From Okapia johnstoni (Eukaryota; Chordata; Mammalia; Artiodactyla; Giraffidae): a DNA stretch of 64,000 nt. The translations under genes were made by a program, and so were the position numbers. The notes beneath the pieces were generated by a model. It worked only from the letters and a program-made list of their open reading frames with translations, was not told the origin of the DNA and did not search any database. Of this stretch, positions 1 to 10,945 are shown piece after piece (positions within the stretch are counted from its first letter, which is position 1; each line of letters begins with the position of its first letter). The stretch covers positions 4,712,001 through 4,776,000 of the forward strand of contig CM044309.1 of the NCBI GenBank assembly GCA_024291935.2, read 5' to 3'.

Positions 1-881
1 GTGCGGCGGAAATGTGAGCTCATGTCAGAGTTATGTGAAAGAGCCTGCCCCAGCCGCCCTTTCAAGCACCCACTGGACAAACAGTGCTAGGTACAGAATG
101 TCTCCTCGAAGGACAGAAAATGGTCACACTGTTTATAGCACTCCCTTTGCCCGGTGGCCAGCACTCAGGAAGGACGGCCGCCCTGTCCCCTCTTACTGCG
201 GCGCCCGCAGGCTTACAGCCTGAAGCTTCTCAGCTCAAGGTTATAACCTCATCCCGGGCACCCTCCCTTCTGACCTGCAGCCGGTAACACACAGACCCTC
301 CAGGGAGCTTTTCCAGAACTAGAATGACTCCCCTCTCATCTTGGCCTATGGAGTTTTGCCCCCAAGGAAAGAGAAGCCAACAAATAATGCATGAACCTTT
401 GTAACTTTTCTTGTGTCATTGCAACAGGCTCTTTAGCATAATCCTAAAATTTGAGCTTCTCCCCAGTTTTCACCCCTTCCTCACTTAAAATTCCATGTGA
501 ATTTTATCAGTTGTCATCTCAAAGAACCCGTGAAGCCATGCTGATTAAACCACGAGCACTCACTTAGCCTCTATAAGGTGTCTAACCGGCCCTAAGAGAC
601 AAATGTGGAAATCAGCTCAAACCGTATGCAGAGAGTAGAACTGTTTTTGCCTCCTGCCCTGTAGGCCTGAGTAAGCCAACAAAATGGAATTCCATCGCTG
701 CTCTCCTTGTTTGGTTTTTTTTTGTTATTTCCTCAAGAGACCAAAGAGCCTACAAAGAACATTCAGGCCTTCTGGAGAGATTTTCTAAAATAGATGTGCA
801 ATTCTTGTGTCACTGGAAAGATATAATTTTTATACTTATAAAAAGTGAAAACTTGTTTAAAAAAACGTCTTTGTTTTTCAG
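1..881 (+). other. ATP6V0D2: ATP6V0D2 intron (upstream of penultimate exon)
   Basis: This stretch precedes the first recognisable ATP6V0D2 exon and ends in a pyrimidine-rich splice acceptor (ttgtttttcag, 871-881). The short open frames at 14-287 do not resemble the missing upstream part of the protein and look like chance frames in GC-richer DNA. I see no repeat that I can name here. Earlier exons of the gene would lie to the left of the window. Confidence 0.6.
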
Positions 882-958
882 GTATACAAGCCTTTGTTTG
901 AGGCTGTAAGTGATAGCAGTGGGGAAAGACATTGGAGGATGTGTTTTATGAGCATGAG
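882..958 (+). CDS. ATP6V0D2: ATP6V0D2 penultimate coding exon, one base off frame
   Basis: Part of the d2 subunit of the V-type proton ATPase V0 sector, which couples the rotating central stalk to the membrane ring and is prominent in osteoclasts and macrophages. The exon opens after tttttcag and begins VYKPLFEAV, as in the d-subunit family. It ends at a good donor (GAG|GTATGG, 956-961). The family ending KTLEDVFYEHE is present only after a shift of one frame. The exon is 77 nt long, whereas both flanking junctions are phase 0, so a multiple of 3 is expected. The shift falls at or near the G run at 921-924, where a fifth G would restore frame. Read as written, translation leaves frame and meets TGA nine bases into the next exon. 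This could be a sequence error in a homopolymer or a real disabling indel. The introns are present, so this is not a retrocopy. Confidence 0.85.
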
Positions 959-1216
959 GTATGGAAATGGAAATGCTCCTAGCGTATACACCCTTTTTCT
1001 CATACTCTGGGCTTTAGTTTTTTTTTTTTTTTTTTTTTAATGCCTTGGGTTTTCTTTTTACAGTTGACCAGGCCAACTGGCACATTCGTGGCTTGGACAG
1101 GTATTAGTTAGTGTTTCTGCCTTGGAGCATCAAGGCTCTGAGGTTCACAAGTGATGGCTTCTTGTGGGATTGTCATATCCAGACAGGTGTGCTCATAGTG
1201 AGGTTCCGGAAGTGAG

Positions 1217-1325
1217 CCAGCTGTGCTGTGCCAAGTCGCTTCAGTGGTGCCCGACTCTGTGCAACCCCCTGGGCTGTAGCCCACCAGCATCCTCTGTCCA
1301 GGGGATGCTCCAGGCAAGAATATGG
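1217..1325 (-). repeat. Bov-tA/BovA-type SINE fragment, 3' tail part
   Basis: A diverged antisense copy of the BovB-derived tail shared by ruminant SINEs. The path 'cgactctgtgcaacccc..ggctgtagcccaccag' followed by 'ctccaggcaagaata' is recognisable. The tRNA-like head is missing. Confidence 0.75.
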
Positions 1326-2317
1326 AAGTGAGGCAGCTCGTCCATAATTCCCTAGAGAAACAAAGCTACGATGCCCTCCTGATCGCGTGTCGGCTGTCAT
1401 CATGGAGCACACACGGTTACGCGCACACCCTTGAACCCATCCCTTCTCCAAGGCGCATTATCACTCCTGGGCAGCTACAACACTTTGGAATTATATGCAT
1501 GGAAATCCATCCAGTCTAGATTATTCTGTTTCCCTGAAAAGGCAGAAGAGTACTTTAATCTTTATAGCCAGTTCGTGGGCTACTAGAATGTGCAACAAGA
1601 GGACTTTGGGCAGGTAGCCCGATGGGGGTCCCCCACACCTGGAGAATTTTTTACAGTGTGTTTTATTCATTTCCCTAAAACCACTGGTGTTGGAGAGAAG
1701 CCTGAAATTTAGCCACACTCCAGGGTTAGACTGGCTCCAGAAAGCGGTATGAGAGTCTTCCTGTAAGTCCTACTCTAGACACTTTCTAACAGCTCTCTGG
1801 AAGGAAGTGAAAACAATGCAAGTTGTTTCATATATTAGGGATGTTTTAAAAGTCCACACTCTTGCACCCCCACCGTAAAGACGGCTGTTAAAGGGGCCCC
1901 CTTGGCAGGAGAAATGCCTGCCTGTTCCTGACAGTGGGAGCCTCCCCTTCCTGACAGCTTTGCTTGAGGCTTTCAGAACTGAGTAAGGGACTTGGTACCT
2001 CTTCTTTTTCCTAAATGGAAAAGAATAAAGGGATTGTTCCATTTCAGACTGTACCCTAGATAAAAAATTTTTTTTTTGAAAATTTTCTTTTAACAGCTTA
2101 ACTATATGTCAAGTTTCTAAGGAAACTCACAGCGTCACCTGGTCCAGATTCCAGAGTCCTGTATGACATTGCCCTGAAAAGCAGTTCAATAGCCTAAAAA
2201 CTACTTGAAAATTATAAACGTCGTGGCCAAGGAAAAATATCTTATCTAAATGAGAGAAGCCCACCAGCTAGAAGCCAAATCAATATCACTACCAAGTTAC
2301 TCACTCACTCATTCACT

Positions 2318-2338
2318 CACACACACACACACACACAG
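2318..2338. repeat. (CA)n microsatellite
   Basis: About ten CA units, preceded by an imperfect tcactcactcattcactcac run. Confidence 0.9.
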
Positions 2339-2640
2339 ACGAAGCCCTCCTAGGAATCGGTGCCAGCACTGCTACTGAGACTTGGAGCTTGTCTTATAAT
2401 TTTACAAACTTACTTCTTAAACTGCTGGTTGTCTACCTTTCTCTGCAAAGCGACACTCACCCTTTAGACTTGCTAAATTTCCTGCTGTTTCCCTTTCTTT
2501 GACCCAAGTTGGAAATTGTCTATTTAAATACAGATAAGCACCAAACAAGCACTAGCTGGTCTGTAGCTTCATGTTATTTCATTAATGTAGTATGTTCCAT
2601 GTAAGCTGATGGTCCGTGTTTTTTTTTTTTCCTTCCTCAG

Positions 2641-2802
2641 GTGCAGATGAACGTGCTGGCATTTAACAGGCAATTCCACTATGGTGTGTTTTATGCATAC
2701 ACCAAGCTGAAGGAACAAGAAATGAGAAATATCGTGTGGATAGCCGAATGCATTTCACAAAGACAACGAACTAAAATTAACAGTTACATTCCAATCTTAT
2801 AA
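2641..2802 (+). CDS. ATP6V0D2: ATP6V0D2 terminal coding exon (V-ATPase V0 subunit d2 C-terminus)
   Basis: The final 53 codons plus TAA of the V-type proton ATPase subunit d2. The exon starts directly after the acceptor ccttcctcag in phase 0. It encodes [20 protein letters not shown], then a [20 protein letters not shown] stretch, and ends KINSYIPIL. The C-terminal Leu rather than Phe points to the d2 paralogue rather than the ubiquitous d1. The exon is fully open and well conserved, so the reading frame was under selection until recently at least. It can only be reached in frame if the upstream exon indel is an error or is bypassed. The nearest same-locus neighbour is SLC7A13, convergent on the other strand. 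Confidence 0.95.
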   Translation: MQMNVLAFNRQFHYGVFYAYTKLKEQEMRNIVWIAECISQRQRTKINSYIPIL

Positions 2803-3657
2803 CCCAGTGAGGGGCCTGAAATGCAGAAAATCATAAATGTTAAGAGGAAGTTATGAGGGAAATAAAGGAGCTGTGTTGTATTATTTAGATCATACAAAAG
2901 TAAGCGACGCTGCACTTCATGAATTGCACACCCACTGGAAACACAGCAACCCAATCCTGAAACAAAGCATGTCTTTTTCCAGGAGCCTTAAATCTTGTTA
3001 TGTCTCATTCTTCACCGGGCCTTAGACATTAATTTTAATTAACCTGTGGTACTTTCCCTATTCTCATTTTCTTCTTATAAAATCAAATCTATTAAAAAGT
3101 GTTTTGCTTTCCCATGTTTATCCACAGGCCCAAATACTGAGTGTCTCCTTTACTGGTTAACTATCTATGTCCACAAAAATCCAGAGTAGTACATAAGCGT
3201 CATGGACCACACATGGTGGAAAACACTATGTTTTTCTAATACACTTTGATCTGGTAGGCTTGAGAAAGCTACACAGTTCCAAATCATATTGCATAGGTGC
3301 CGGCAGTGTTAAATTTCTTATTAAGGCTACCAATTATAACTTATTTTCTCACAACTTTCATGAAATAAAAGGTATACCTCTCTTTCTTACAGTTTCTTCA
3401 TATTAATACTTTGAGAAGAAAAAGTTGTTATATTTTATTCATTCAGAAACATAAATCACAGGTTCACAGGATATGAATTCTCTATAAAACTCCAGTTTAC
3501 AAGAGAAAGAAAAATCAACAAACACTGCTCCAGTGCTTTCTTTAAAAATAAAAAAATTCCTAAATAGAAATATCTGGGGTTTTTTGTTGTATTTTAAAAG
3601 GTAAACGTATCTTTATATTTGAAAGTTCTTCAAGTAAGAATATTTACAGAGTATAGA
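2803..3657 (+). other. ATP6V0D2: ATP6V0D2 3' UTR and downstream flank
   Basis: AT-rich, with no coding signal. The first possible end of the UTR is at the AATAAA of 2861-2866. Further AATAAA matches occur near 3364 and 3547, so the true 3' end cannot be set from sequence alone. The 62-codon frame at 2837-3025 is a chance frame in the UTR. Confidence 0.6.
2861..2866 (+). terminator. Candidate polyadenylation signal of ATP6V0D2
   Basis: AATAAA lies 58 bases after the stop and is followed by a GU-rich run (ctgtgttgtatta). It is close to the stop for this gene, so a more distal site is also possible. Confidence 0.45.
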
Positions 3658-3862
3658 AAGAAGTGAAGTCGCTCAGTGTGCGACTCTGTGACCCCATGGA
3701 CTATAGCCCACCAGGCTTCTCGTCCGCGGGATTCTCCAGGCAAGAACACTGGCGTGGGTTGCCATGCCCTCCTCCAGGGGATCTTCCCGACCCAGGGATC
3801 CAACCCAGGTCTCCCGGCTGTAGGCAGACACTTTACCGTCTGAGCCACCAGGGAAGTCCAGG
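3658..3862 (-). repeat. Bov-tA SINE, nearly full length
   Basis: Antisense orientation. It runs from the BovB-like tail (gaagtcgctcagtgtgcgac) to the tRNA-derived head (tctgagccaccagggaagtc). The three overlapping 75-83 codon frames here are SINE shadows, not genes. Confidence 0.95.
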
Positions 3863-3984
3863 TATACACAGAGAGTATACTTATACTGAATTAGGCACAA
3901 AGACCAAGAAGTAAATCCATTTTGGGGGAAAAAAAATTCAACTTCTCATAAAATATTTTCTAACTTCAGTGACAGGAATTTATA

Positions 3985-4980
3985 AGCACGAGGAAAAACA
4001 GCGGCTCGCGGAGTCAGGAAGGCAGGTGCCCGTCCTCTCGGGCCCGGCCCGTGTGCCCACGTGCAGGCCGCTCCAGCGCGGATTCAGCAGCCGGACGGGA
4101 GCGGCGCCAGGGGCAGCCTCGGCGTGGAAGGCCTCGGCTCGCCTCCGCCCCTACCTGCGGCTGCCGTCTTCCCCTCCGAAGCCCGGAGGCCAGCAGACGC
4201 CCCTACACTACGTTTCCACCCAGGGTGTCTGCGCTGGGGGAGACTGGTAAGACTGGGCGTCCGCAGGGGTGGAGGGCAAAGATGCTGGTTGCACAGCGGC
4301 CCCTTGGAGAAAGTCGAGCGCTTTCTCGGACCAGGCCCTTCCACCCGCGCCTTCATGACCCATGTGGGGCCTTCACCTGCTCCAGGGCTCTGGGCTGCGG
4401 CTACCTCTCATCACCTCCGTGCGAGTAATGAAGCCGCCAGCCCCCCGAACCCCTCCCCGGCCACCAAGTCTAACCATCGTGTGGACAGAAGAGAGGAATT
4501 TCCTGCCACCTCAAGAGGCACGTGCTGTAGGATGTGCCCTGCTAGAGAGGGGCGCACACTCTGCCGTTGGAAAAACTTGGCTTCCAAGTTACAGCCTGTA
4601 AGTGTGGCTGGGATCCGATTTCTCTGTCATACCTCGGGGACCTTTGGAAACGAGGCCAGCGAATCAGGCACATAGAGCGACACAAAAAAACCCACGAGGC
4701 AAAAATGCATTTCGTTTCCCAAGTGGTGGAAGCTGAGGCTCCTTGTCATCCCTTTCGCACCCGCCTCCCAGCAGGACTCCACCAGTCTCAGATTTCCTCC
4801 TCTATAATCGGCTGACGTTGGTCTTGGCACACTGTATTCCGAGGGATTCTCCACCCAGAGCCGCTCACGGTCTGCACCGGGTCCGCCTGCGCCACGGTCA
4901 GACTTGCGGCCACTCCCACTGCCTTTCGCGTCCTTCTCAAACGTTCCCAAGTCATTTATCAGTCTGTCCGTGGGCAGGAA
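3985..4980. promoter_or_regulatory. CpG island without a recognised gene
   Basis: About 1 kb of GC-rich, CpG-dense sequence in an AT-rich neighbourhood, densest around 4000-4350. Long overlapping frames in several phases (204, 125, 107 and 90 codons) are what GC-rich DNA gives by chance, and none resembles a family I know. Two strong plus-strand splice donors are visible: CTG|GTAAGA with GT at 4247-4248, and CCT|GTAAGT with GT at 4598-4599. That would suit a promoter and first exon of an unannotated non-coding transcript, or an alternative regulatory island downstream of ATP6V0D2. I see no obvious TATA box. A degraded LTR is an alternative. Confidence 0.55.
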
Positions 4981-5084
4981 CGTGTTAAATCTCTAAGCAA
5001 GTTTTGCAGTCAGGAGAATTTGCGGTGCTTGGGGATTCAAAATCAGCAGTTGCCGTTCTCAGGAAATTTGGAGAATATCTGAGC

Positions 5085-5106
5085 GGGGGCGGGGGGGGGG
5101 GGGGGG
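5085..5106. repeat. Poly-G run
   Basis: ggggg, c, then 16 consecutive G on the plus strand. It is G-quadruplex prone and also a place where assemblies often go wrong. Confidence 0.9.
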
Positions 5107-5402
5107 TAATGCAGTCCTTTTATTGGTGGCAATGCTTTAGGAATGCTGAGAGCGAATACAAAGGACCATTTTGAATCTGGGTGACTTTCCCCTGAGGCTA
5201 TCTTGCTGAATATTGGACAAGTTGAGTTAACCCTTCCCCCTAGCATGGCAGCAACTTAATAAGACATTAAGAAAGATAAATAAAACTTTGTAGAGAGAAG
5301 ACTTGGTGATCAGATTTGAGAGGTTTCATCAGTAATAACTTTTAACCTACCACTTGAAAATGCTGGTAATGTCAGATCTCACAGGTAAAATGTAGATATA
5401 TG

Positions 5403-5550
5403 TGAAAGTGTTAGTCACTCAGTCATGTCCGATTCTTTGCGATCCTATGGACTGTAGCCGGCCAGGCTCTGCTGTCCACGGAATTCTCCAGGAAAGAATA
5501 CAAGGGATCTTCCCAACCCAGGGATCCAACCCATGTCTCCCGCATTGTGG
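5403..5550 (-). repeat. Bov-tA SINE, internally deleted
   Basis: The tail (gttagtcactcagtcatgtccgattc) and a head fragment (cagggatccaacccatgtctcccgcat) are present, but the middle is shortened and the very end of the head is lost. Confidence 0.85.
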
Positions 5551-7085
5551 CAAGACCTGATATTGGGAGTTTTTATGTCATTTTGGATTGCTGCATAGTT
5601 ACAAAATGTATGAGCTTTATAAATAGGCTGCAGAAACTATCATAAGGGCCAAACCACCTGCCCTGAGCAATTTCCCATCCTCATTTTCCTCTTTTACATC
5701 TTCATTACTGTCTGGCCTCCCATCAACTACTTTTCCACTTTCTCCTCAGTCACTTTGTGCTGCCATTTCCAGCTTCCACAACCAACTTGATCACTAAGTG
5801 AAATACAGTTGGTCAGAGCACTGCTGAATGAGAACATCCGGCGGCTTATCCCAGGGAAGGCAAGTTGGAATTTTCTTTGAAAAGAAAAGAGAATACACTA
5901 AGAAGATGCACATAGAAGCAAGTGTCAATCAATATATCGGAAATTGTCCCCAGAAAATTATCATTCTGTCCAGATCCACAAAATGTCATTTAAAGACTGG
6001 GATCATTAACAAGCTATAAAAGTACATTGGAAGCTCTTTGCAGACTTCTGATATCTATAAGAATGTTGTTAACCTTCCAGTTAGTGTTTGTCTCTTATTG
6101 ACAAAGTTGGAAGCAAGTTTTATAAATAAATAAATAATAAATTATTAGATCTCATTTCAGGAAGCAAGTACCAGCTCCCTATCAATAGAACAGGCTGTCA
6201 TTAAGACTGGTGGCAGTGTCTTTACTGCAAGGTTGCATATGTCTTCACATTCTTTAAAACTCCTCCATCTAGAAATGGGAGTCTTTTTCCCTTCTCCTTG
6301 TACATAAGCTATTTTTAGTGACTTACTCATAACCAACCAAATCCAGAAAAGCAGTGCTGTATGCCTTCCAAGGTTATTCAGTTCCCTTTGCTTACTGGAT
6401 ATTAAGTCCTGAGCTACCATGTAAGTAGTCCAGCTTCCCTGAGCCTCCCATACTGTGAGGAAGCCAAGCCACATACAGCAGCCAAGTTTAGACACTCAGA
6501 CAATATGGAGAAGCAAGGTGTATTCAAGTATGACAATCCCAGTTGAACTCCAACCAATAATATCATGTCTAGACTGCCATGTTGAGCCTAGGCCAGTCTT
6601 CAGATACTAAAGCTCAACCCAATACGTGACCACAACTGCATGAGATCCCAGTTGAGAACTACCTGGACAAGTCCTGTCCTAAATTACTAACCCACAGTAT
6701 CCTTGAGCTTGATAAAGAGTTGTTGCTTTGAACTGCTAAATCGGGGGTACTTTTATGCAGTAGTACAAATGGAACAATGGTGCTCAGTAGTCATCCACTG
6801 ATACGTCCTGCAGTGTCTTCGGCCACTCTGAAGTCCTTTCTTAGGCCTGCCGAGGTCATCCACTGTCCAATCATCTTTGCAGGTGGTTGGGGGTAGTTAT
6901 GGTTTTCTACATATATCACCTGCAAATGAGTCTTGACTCTGACTCGGAGGGACTACTTCTGTGCCATTTGAAGGCAGAAATGTCATGCCCAAGGACAGAT
7001 AGGAGCAAGCAACTCTAGGAGACAGTGTAGCATCTTGCTTTCCAATAAGGTCTGGCAGCTCAAAGAGTCACACACTACTGAGCAG
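5551..7085. other. Intergenic, nothing recognised
   Basis: Both strands lack a convincing gene. The frames at 5828-6019 and 6157-6495 have no domain, splice context or family resemblance that I can see. Confidence 0.5.
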
Positions 7086-7116
7086 CTTCACTTTCACTTT
7101 TCACTTTCACGCATTG
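7086..7116. repeat. (TTTCAC)n simple repeat, SINE tail remnant
   Basis: ttcactttcacttttcactttcac follows a worn 'gagtcacacactactgagcagc' that resembles the end of a Bov SINE. This is the common ending of that family. Confidence 0.6.
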
Positions 7117-8200
7117 AAAGATGCATAAATGGCAAATAAGCTTATGTGAAGATTCTCCACGTCATAGATCATTAGGGAAGTGCAAATTAAAGCAACAATG
7201 AGATACTACTACACACCTATTAGAATGGCCAAGGTCCAGGATTCACACACCAAATGCTGGCTGGGGGGTGGAGTGAAAAGAACTCTCATTCATTGCTAGT
7301 GGGGATGCAAGATAATATGGCGACTCTGGAAGACAGTTTAGTGATTTCTTACAAAACTAACTGGCAATCACCTCTCCCCTCGGTATCTTCTCAAAGGAGT
7401 TGGAAGTTTATGTCCACACAAAAACCTATACACAGATGCTTGTAGCAGCTTTATTCATAACTGCCTAAACTTGGAAGCAACCAAGATGTCCTTCAGTAGG
7501 TAAACAGATAAACAGTGGTGCATCCAGACAATGGAGTGTTAATCCAACACTAAGCCATGAAAAGACCTGGAGGAAACTTGAAGAGTGAAAGTTGCTCAGT
7601 CGTGTCCGACTCTTGTGACCCCGTGGACTGTGGCCCGCCAGGCTCCTCTGTCCATGGGATTCTCCAGGCAGGAATACTGGAACGGGTTGCCATTTCCTTC
7701 TCCAGGGGATCTTCCTGATGCAGGATTTGAACCCCAGGTCTCCTGCACAGCAGGCAGATTCTTTACCAACTAACCTACGAGGGAAGCCCTTTGCGACCCC
7801 GTGGGCTATCCTAAATGCATATTATTAAGTGACATAAGCCAATATAAAGGGATGACATACTGAATGATTCCAACTATATGACATTCTGGAAAAAGCAAAA
7901 TTATGAAGGCAATAAAAAGATTGGTGTTTGGCAGGGGTCTGGGGGGGAGAGATGAATAGGCCCAGCTCAGAGGATTTTTAGGTCAGTGACTCTGTGATAT
8001 TCTGCTGATGGACATATGTCATTATACATTTGTGTAAACCCATGCAAGCGTAACACCAAGCCTGAATGCTAAGGTAAACCATGGACTTGGAGAGATTATG
8101 ATGTGTTAATGTAGGTTCATCCTTGATGAAAAATGTGCTGTTCTGCTGAAGGATGTTGATGATGGGGGAGACGCTGCATGCGTGGGGCATGGAAAATCTC
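7117..8200 (+). repeat. Old L1 3' end, interrupted by a SINE
   Basis: Sense-orientation L1 ORF2 tail and 3' UTR. Recognisable steps are 'gcaaattaaagcaacaatgaga', 'agcagctttattcataactgcc', 'ggaagcaaccaagatgtcc' and 'acattctggaaaaagcaaaa'. It is full of stops, so it is not coding. A Bov-tA copy (7584-7795) splits it, so the L1 is the older insertion. Confidence 0.85.
7584..7795 (-). repeat. Bov-tA SINE inside old L1
   Basis: Antisense and nearly complete, from 'gtgaaagttgctcagtcgtgtccgac' to 'ctaacctacgagggaagcc'. It interrupts the L1 3' region and so postdates it. Confidence 0.93.
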
Positions 8201-9838
8201 TGGGACTCCCTCTCAATTTTGTTGGAAGCCTAAAACCACTCTTAATTGTCTTAAAGACCTAAATACATCTGCCCACCTGATATTTCCGGAAGCCTGTTTT
8301 CAGGATGGAATGATCAAATGGGAAAAATTAGTATTAAGGCAGCACCTTCAGTGTAATAGAAGAAAATTGTGCCCTCACATTTTCTCGTAGCACCTAGAAA
8401 TGAATCATTTCTGTCTTCTTTCATTTATATAAAAGTCATCCTTTATTGCTTAAAGCCAACTAAAATAAGTCAAGTGGAGTAACGAAGAGTGGGCAGGACA
8501 GAGGCAGAACCTCTTTAGTAAATATTATAAATCTAGGAAGAGCAGGTGGAAATTTAAATCAGTGTTTTCTAGAAGAAAATATACATCTTTCTATTCAGGA
8601 AGTAGCCTGTGCTATCCTGCACTGATGGGACCATTTTCAGGCAAGACCCTGGAGAGATTATGTATAAATCAAAAACAGCTGGACACACTGCCAGCCCGTA
8701 CTGAACCACATGGAGAGCATCAGCTGACTTAAGACAGGAGCAGTTTTACAATATGGGAAAGCAACAGCAAGGAAAAAAGGCATGCTTGTGTGAAAATGAA
8801 GCAGATATCTGCAGTCCACAGAGAAAATGACCGTTCAATATCACCTCTGGATTGAAGCCCTGAGAACAGTGCACTTTAAGAAATAACTTACCTGAAGAAA
8901 ATATGCAGCATAATTTGATTTGTATGCTCCAGATAAATTGGTATTCTCCACAGTCTCTGAAGGTAGGTCTTACAGCACAAATTCAAACTGAATGTCAGCA
9001 CAATGGCTCTGAAAATAAATTGACATGTGTGTATGGTCCATTAAGTTTCTACAGTAAATCTGTCTAATGGCCATATCTTGCTCTGAAAATTTTTTTTTTA
9101 ATTGGATTTCTCTGACTAATTTAGTACATCAGGCTAAATGTTCCTTATTCAATATAGCCATCTAAGAAACATGTCTACATCTGTTGCATCTAGCCTAAAA
9201 AAATAAAATAAAATGGATAATTTAAGCTGGATACTGAAAGACAGGCATAAAATGGGTATGCAGAATTGCAGAACTAGAATGGGCACTAGTTTTCCAGATA
9301 AGGAAACTATAGTCAGAAGAGCTAAGAATAGGAGTCAAAACTAGATCTCAAGTGTTCTTGTGTCTTCCATCTTAGATAGATACATAGATAGATAGATGTA
9401 GATATTCTACTTTCTTAGAGGTAGTACACAAGTTTTTAATTTTCTCTTTAAGTTATTGCCTCCAGTTTAAGACTAAGATTTCTGTTTGTTCCAAATATGT
9501 CCTGTGAAAAATGACAGAAATCCTACCAAACTTCACACTATGAGAAGGAAACCATCTCATGTCTTTGGGAATTTGCAGAGCTCAAAGAACTGGATCCAGG
9601 GCTTCAAAGATATCATTAAAAATTATCTGTCTTCCCCATGTCATGTCAGAGATGACAAGCAGCAGCCCAGCCTAGCATAAAATGTTCCTTTAATCTAATA
9701 GCAACAAATGTTCTGGATTTGACAGTGACTGACCTGCCAAGACATTTCATGTAAGTCTTTGCAATTATAATTTTTATCATTCTGTTACTATTTGAGAACT
9801 GAGGAAGCATTTTTTTTAATTTGTTAACTTATTTTTAT
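8201..9838. other. Intergenic, nothing recognised
   Basis: AT-rich with no gene-like frame. It holds a short imperfect (GATA)n run near 9374-9397. The 64- and 70-codon frames are not supported by any family resemblance. Confidence 0.5.
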
Positions 9839-9846
9839 AAATTATT

Positions 9847-10680
9847 CAGTTCAGTTCAGTTCAGTCACTCAGTCGTGTCTGACTCTTTGCGACCCCATGA
9901 ATCGCAGCACTCCAGGCCTCCCTGTCCATCACCAGCTCCCAGAGTCCACCCAAACCCATGTCCCTTGAGTCGGTAATGCCATCCAGCCATCTCATCCTCT
10001 GTCGTCCCCTTCTCCTCCCGCCCTCAATCTTTCCCAGCATTGGGGTCTTTTCCAATGAGTCAGCTCTTCGCATGAAGTGGCCAAAGTATTGGAGTTTCAG
10101 CTTCAACATCAGTTCTTCCAATGAACACCCAGGACTGATCTACTTTAGAATGGACTGGTTGGATCTCCTTGCAGTCCAAGGGAATCTCAAGAGTCTTGTC
10201 CAACACCACAGTTCAAAAGCATCAATTCTTTGGTGCTCAGCTTTCTTTATAGTCCAACTCTCACATCCATACATGACCACTGGAAAAACCATAGCCTTGA
10301 CTAGACGGACCTTTGTTGGTAAAGTAATGGCTCTGCTTTTTAATATGCTATCTAGGTTGTTCATAACTTTCCTTCCAAGGAGTAAGCGTCTTTTAATTTC
10401 ATGGCTGCAGTCACCATCTGCAGTGATTTTGGAACACAAAAAAAATAAAGTCTGACACTGTTTCCACTGTTTTTCCAGCTATTTCCCATGAAGTCATGGG
10501 ACCAGATGCCATGATCTTAGTTTTCTGAATGTTGAGCTTTAAGCCAACTTTTTCACTCTCCTCTTTCACTTTCATCAAGAGGCTTTTTAGTTTCTCTTCA
10601 CTTTCTGCCATAAGGGTGGTGTCATCTGCATATCTGAGGTTATTGATATTTCTCCTGGCAATCTTGATTCCAGCTTATGC
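9847..10680 (-). mobile_element. BovB LINE, 5'-truncated, with target-site duplication
   Basis: Antisense BovB. It starts at the cagttcagttcag 3' tail and runs upstream into the reverse-transcriptase region, ending just before the YADD motif. ORF2 remnants appear as broken frames (9861-10121, 10140-10439, 10411-10611), with typical pieces such as [20 protein letters not shown]. An 8-base direct repeat AAATTATT flanks it (9839-9846 and 10681-10688), so both ends of the insertion are seen. It is dead because it is 5' truncated and frameshifted. Confidence 0.93.
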
Positions 10681-10825
10681 AAATTATTAGAATAGTAGAA
10701 ACACTGCTTATTTTATTGAATGATTTTAATCATTTAGACCCTGAGCCCTTACTGAGTACCAGGCCATATCATGCACAGTGTAACTCTGAAAATAATTTTG
10801 CCATTTCATCCAACACTAAGTGCCA

Positions 10826-10945
10826 AATTTTGGACATGGGTTTGAGCAAGCTCCGGGAGTTGGTGATGGACATGGAAGCCTGGCGTGCTGCAGTCCATGG
10901 AGTTGCAAAGAGTTGGACACAACTGAGCGACTGAAGTGAACTGAG
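10826..10945 (+). repeat. BovB 3'-end fragment
   Basis: Sense copy of only the last ~120 bases of BovB: 'gagttggtgatggacatggaagcctgg' to 'gagcgactgaagtgaactga'. It lies close to, but opposite in orientation from, the BovB at 9847-10680. Confidence 0.9.

Larger units (their letters stand above)
959..2640 (+). other. ATP6V0D2: ATP6V0D2 last intron
   Basis: Bounded by the donor GTATGG at 959 and the acceptor ttttttttttccttcctcag ending at 2640. It contains a poly-T run near 1019-1038, a truncated Bov-type SINE (1217-1325) and a short CA microsatellite (2318-2338). The predicted peptides here, such as those at 1108-1519, are shadows of the SINE or chance frames. Confidence 0.75.

Noticed and set aside
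3663..3914. Several 75-83 codon frames
   Set aside because: They are a Bov-tA SINE read in different frames. The same applies at 7585, 28398, 43089 and 52184-52454.
4061..4675. 204-codon open frame in the CpG island
   Set aside because: Several overlapping frames on both strands are equally open, as expected in GC-rich DNA. No motif, family resemblance or start context favours one.
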